A stretch of 16,023 nucleotides of DNA from a bacterium. Lineage in GTDB: Bacteria > JAUVQV01 > DATDCY01. Below, piece by piece: positions 13,720 to 16,023 of this stretch; position 1 is the first letter of the stretch; each line of letters begins with the position of its first letter. The stretch covers positions 1-16,023 of the forward strand of contig DATDCY010000059.1 of the NCBI GenBank assembly GCA_036524115.1, read 5' to 3'. The position numbers and the translations under genes are program-made. The notes under the pieces were generated by a model. It was not told the origin of the DNA and did no database searches. It worked only from the letters and a program-made list of their open reading frames with translations.

Positions 13720-14268
13720 CTAGTGGCCGGCTTTGAGCAGTCCGGAGGCCGCCAGCGTCAGCACGACCACCTCCAGCGCCGCGATCACGCCGTAGATCGT
13801 GTCCTTTCTCGCGAAAAGGATCGGGATGACCCGGAGGTAGCAGGCGACGGTCACGCCCGCGAGAAACGCGATGCCGATGAAGTTGACGAAGTCCCCGTAG
13901 CCGATCAGGCTGATCCAGCCCCAGCCGGTCGGGACCTTGAACTTCTCGAGGTAGCCCTCGGACCCTTGGTGCTCGGTGGCCTTCTCCGGGGCCCTGGCTT
14001 CGGCCGCGGGCCCTGCCGCCGCGCCCTTCGCAGCCTCCGCCCCATGGCCGGCCTTCCCGGCATCCGCGCCGTGGGCCGCCGCCGTCCCGTGCAGCCGCAG
14101 CTTCCAGGCGCCGGATGTCAGGGCCTCCACCGGAACGTACGGCTTCATGACGCCGGCAAGGTAGAGCCCGAAGGTCACCACCAGCGCCAGCAATCCGATC
14201 TTCATCCCCCAGTCGAGGAGCCAGGCGTACGCCCGCTGCTCCTCGGTCGCCTTGATCTTGCTCTCCAT
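13720..14268 (-). CDS. DUF1634-like membrane protein, TSUP partner
   Basis: A 182-residue inner-membrane protein with three predicted helices at about residues 22-42, 128-150 and 157-177. The C-terminal part (FVNFIGIAFLAGVTVACYLRVI, spread over two helix ends, then KDTIYGVIAALEVVVLTL) resembles the end of DUF1634 proteins, which are commonly encoded beside TSUP permeases. An Ala/His/Gly-rich low-complexity linker (about 58-100) separates helix one from the rest and makes the protein longer than typical DUF1634 members. The ribosome site AGGAAAGAG precedes the ATG, and it lies 38 bases after TSUP2 in the same operon. A role as accessory subunit of the permease is inferred from context; family assignment is moderate. 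Confidence 0.8.
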   Translation of the reverse strand: MESKIKATEEQRAYAWLLDWGMKIGLLALVVTFGLYLAGVMKPYVPVEALTSGAWKLRLHGTAAAHGADAGKAGHGAEAAKGAAAGPAAEARAPEKATEHQGSEGYLEKFKVPTGWGWISLIGYGDFVNFIGIAFLAGVTVACYLRVIPILFARKDTIYGVIAALEVVVLTLAASGLLKAGH

Positions 14269-14306
14269 GGTCTCTTTCCTCTCGTCGTGAAGCGGCCGCG
14301 CCGCGG

Positions 14307-15290
14307 CTACCTGAACAGCCCGTAGGCCTGAAGGCCCTTGTAGAGCGCCTGCCCGCCGGCGAACGTCAGCAGGCCGATGACCATCCAGCGGATCATCGCC
14401 GGCTTGACCTTGGTCAGCAGCTGCACGCCGACGACCGACCCGAGCATGACGCCGATGATCGACGGCACGACCATGAGCGGCAGCACCGCGCCGTTGTTGA
14501 CGTAGATCCAGGCCGCCGAGGTGTCGGTGATCGAGAGCAGGAACTTGCTGGTCGCGACCGAGATCTTCAGCGGCGCGCCCATCATCAGGTTGAGCACCGG
14601 CACGTTCGCCCAGCCCGCGCCGAGGCCGAACATGCCGGCGAGGAAGCCGATGAGGATGAAGGTCACGAGCCCCTGGGGCGTGCGGTGGATCTTCCAGTCG
14701 ACGCTCTTGCCCGTGGAGGCCTCGTGGTAGATGCCGTTGATGCGCAGCGCCGTGGAGAGGGCGTCGGCCTGCGGCACGTTGGGGAACTCGGACTTCTTGG
14801 CCATGAACATGATGGCGACGATGCCGAGGATCGTCGCGCCGAGCGCCGTCTGCACGACCTTGGTCGGCAGCGCCAGGCCCATCATCGCGCCGAAGATCGA
14901 GCTGGTCGAGGCGATGAGCGCGACCGGCATCGCCAGCCGCAGGTCGGCCATCCCCTTGCGCAGCAGGCCGGGTCCGGCCGCGAGCGCCCCGGCGAGCGCG
15001 ACCAGCAGCCCCGCGCCGCGGACGAAGTCCAGGCTGAAGGGGAAGAAGCCGCCGACGATGGGCACGAAGAGCACGCCGCCGCCGACGCCGCCGAGCACCG
15101 CGACGATGCCGAGCACGAAGCAGACGAGGAAGAGCGAGAGCGGCCAGACCTGCCAGGGCATGCTCGAGGACGTGCCGACGGCCGCCGCGGCCGCCTCGCC
15201 CCCGGAGGCCATGAGGCGCCCGGCGCCGAGCGCGGCCGCCGCCAGCAGGATACAGATCAGGAGCACCAATTTGAGCCGTCCACCGTTCAT
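14307..15290 (-). CDS. TSUP (TauE/SafE) family permease 2
   Basis: A 327-residue polytopic permease with two family repeats: GIVAVLGGVGGGVLFVPIVG near residues 60-79 and GFLAGMFGLGAGWANVPVLN in the second half, the latter followed by APLKISVATSKFLLSITD. A first helix (LKLVLLICILLAAAALGAG) at the N-terminus precedes the family core. I chose the ATG at 15290 because AGGGGTGG lies about eight bases upstream; a GTG at 15299 would add three residues. The gene follows the response regulator by 11 bases, so it is probably controlled by, or co-expressed with, that two-component pair. It is clearly divergent from TSUP1 in this window rather than a recent copy. Substrate unknown, probably a sulfur oxyanion or organosulfonate. 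Confidence 0.9.
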   Translation of the reverse strand: MNGGRLKLVLLICILLAAAALGAGRLMASGGEAAAAAVGTSSSMPWQVWPLSLFLVCFVLGIVAVLGGVGGGVLFVPIVGGFFPFSLDFVRGAGLLVALAGALAAGPGLLRKGMADLRLAMPVALIASTSSIFGAMMGLALPTKVVQTALGATILGIVAIMFMAKKSEFPNVPQADALSTALRINGIYHEASTGKSVDWKIHRTPQGLVTFILIGFLAGMFGLGAGWANVPVLNLMMGAPLKISVATSKFLLSITDTSAAWIYVNNGAVLPLMVVPSIIGVMLGSVVGVQLLTKVKPAMIRWMVIGLLTFAGGQALYKGLQAYGLFR

Positions 15291-15301
15291 CGCCGCCACC
15301 C

Positions 15302-15760
15302 CTACTCTTCCTTCTTGAGGATCTTCTGCGCGTCCTCGGGGTCGCCGCCCTCGGCGAACGCGATCGCGGACATGAAGCGCTCGACCTTCTCGGTGAAGGC
15401 CTCCTTGATCTTGCGCACCAGCAGGTCGATCTCCGCGGGCTTGCGCAGGAAGTCGAAGCCGCCGAGCTTGCGCGCCTCGACCTCGTCGGCATCGGTCCCG
15501 TGCCCCGTGAGGATGATGACCTGGATCTTCGGGCGCGTCCGCTTGATCTCGCGCAGCACCTCGATCCCGTGCAGCCCCGGCATCTTCAGGTCGAGCACGA
15601 TGACGTCCGGCTCGAGCTTGCTGATGTAGGTCAGCGCCTGCGTGCCGTCGAAGACCGAGTCCACCTTCAGCTCGCGCAGCCGCAGCCGCTCGGCGAGGGT
15701 GGTGACGAACTCCACCTCGTCGTCGACGAGCAGCACCCTGATCTCCTTCTTTCCGAACAT
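15302..15760 (-). CDS. Single-domain response regulator with an AFAE-motif tail
   Basis: A 152-residue receiver protein. The phosphorylation site is complete: Asp13-Asp14 in LLVDDE, phospho-acceptor Asp57 in VIVLDLKMPG, Thr85 in ILTGHG and Lys107 in FLRKP. There is no DNA-binding output domain. Instead a short tail (126-152) contains FMSAIAFAEGGD and AQKILKK, the segment shared with the USP-like protein and the microprotein of the plus-strand cluster. Output is therefore likely through protein-protein contact. It has a strong ribosome site (GGAGGGAGAG), lies 49 bases after the kinase stop and 11 bases before TSUP2, and so belongs to that operon. Confidence 0.93.
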   Translation of the reverse strand: MFGKKEIRVLLVDDEVEFVTTLAERLRLRELKVDSVFDGTQALTYISKLEPDVIVLDLKMPGLHGIEVLREIKRTRPKIQVIILTGHGTDADEVEARKLGGFDFLRKPAEIDLLVRKIKEAFTEKVERFMSAIAFAEGGDPEDAQKILKKEE

Positions 15761-15809
15761 GCTCTCTCTCCCTCCCGGCCTCGCGGCCCGGTCCTGTTGC
15801 CAGCCCGCC

Positions 15810-16023
15810 CTACGGCGCCGTCGCCAGCGCGATCGTCGCCCCGTCCCTGTCCATCTGCAGCTCTCCGCCGAGCCGGCGCGCCAGCTCGAGGTCGACCTCC
15901 CGGTCCGCGGCCGCCGCGGCCGCCCCGCCCCCGCCGGCGAGGGACAGCCGCACCGCGATGCGCCCCCCCGACGGCCCCACGCCCACGCGCAGCGTCCCCC
16001 CCGCTTCCGCCCCGTCGGCGCAG
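15810..16023 (-). CDS. C-terminal end of a sensor histidine kinase (partial)
   Basis: The last 70 codons of a minus-strand gene whose beginning lies outside the window. The end reads DREVDLELARRLGGELQMDR followed by DGATIALATAP, matching the close of a HATPase_c domain (usual form: LARRL..GG.....DG.GT.F...LP). The preceding glycine- and alanine-rich stretch occupies the place of the G2 ATP-lid region but lacks a clean GxGL motif, so this kinase may be divergent. The stop lies 49 bases before the response regulator start, as expected for a cognate pair. The sensing part cannot be seen. Confidence 0.7.
   Translation of the reverse strand, partial: CADGAEAGGTLRVGVGPSGGRIAVRLSLAGGGGAAAAAADREVDLELARRLGGELQMDRDGATIALATAP

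Noticed and set aside
13603-14325. Plus-strand frame over the terminator and DUF1634-like gene
   Set aside because: It reads through a strong terminator stem and has no membrane or domain pattern.

Overview
This is a very GC-rich, densely coding bacterial window. I see no rRNA, tRNA, CRISPR array or transposase. The mix of genes suggests an anaerobic or sulfur-cycling bacterium: two TSUP (TauE/SafE) permeases, a SulP permease, a split-Soret cytochrome c-like protein with a Tat signal, a DUF1634-like partner and single-domain signalling proteins. Desulfobacterota (former Deltaproteobacteria) or a relative is my best guess, held loosely. No stretch of more than about 235 bases lacks a gene.

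Region 1 (1-8220, minus strand) is one efflux operon read right to left: an ArsR-family repressor, a TolC-like outer-membrane factor, a membrane-fusion lipoprotein, an RND permease, a SulP/STAS permease, and the first codons of another gene at the left edge. Stop and start codons overlap at arsR/tolC and at MFP/RND, so translation is probably coupled. A perfect inverted repeat (8199-8220) just upstream of arsR is the likely ArsR operator.

Region 2 (8221-11358, plus strand) is a divergent cluster. A sigma-54-like promoter with an upstream dyad precedes an atypical universal-stress-like protein, a 56-residue microprotein, an 82-residue two-helix membrane protein with a Cys pair, a TSUP permease and a tandem UspA protein. 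A hairpin lies at the convergent boundary.

Region 3 (11362-13611, minus strand) is a mixed stretch: a VapBC-type toxin-antitoxin pair with a readable promoter and operator, an orphan DUF2283 protein, the split-Soret-like cytochrome, and a small putative secreted protein.

Region 4 (13662-16023, minus strand) is a second permease operon: the C-terminal end of a histidine kinase, a single-domain response regulator, a second TSUP permease and a DUF1634-like membrane protein. It ends in a strong stem-loop terminator.

The most interesting signal is a 24-residue segment, roughly M-x-A-x-AFAE-x2-[DE]-x3-A-x2-I. It occurs in three otherwise unrelated proteins: the middle of the USP-like protein, almost all of the microprotein, and the C-terminal tail of the response regulator. 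It links the two TSUP clusters and may be a shared docking or oligomerisation module of a two-component-controlled sulfur-compound (or organic anion) transport system.
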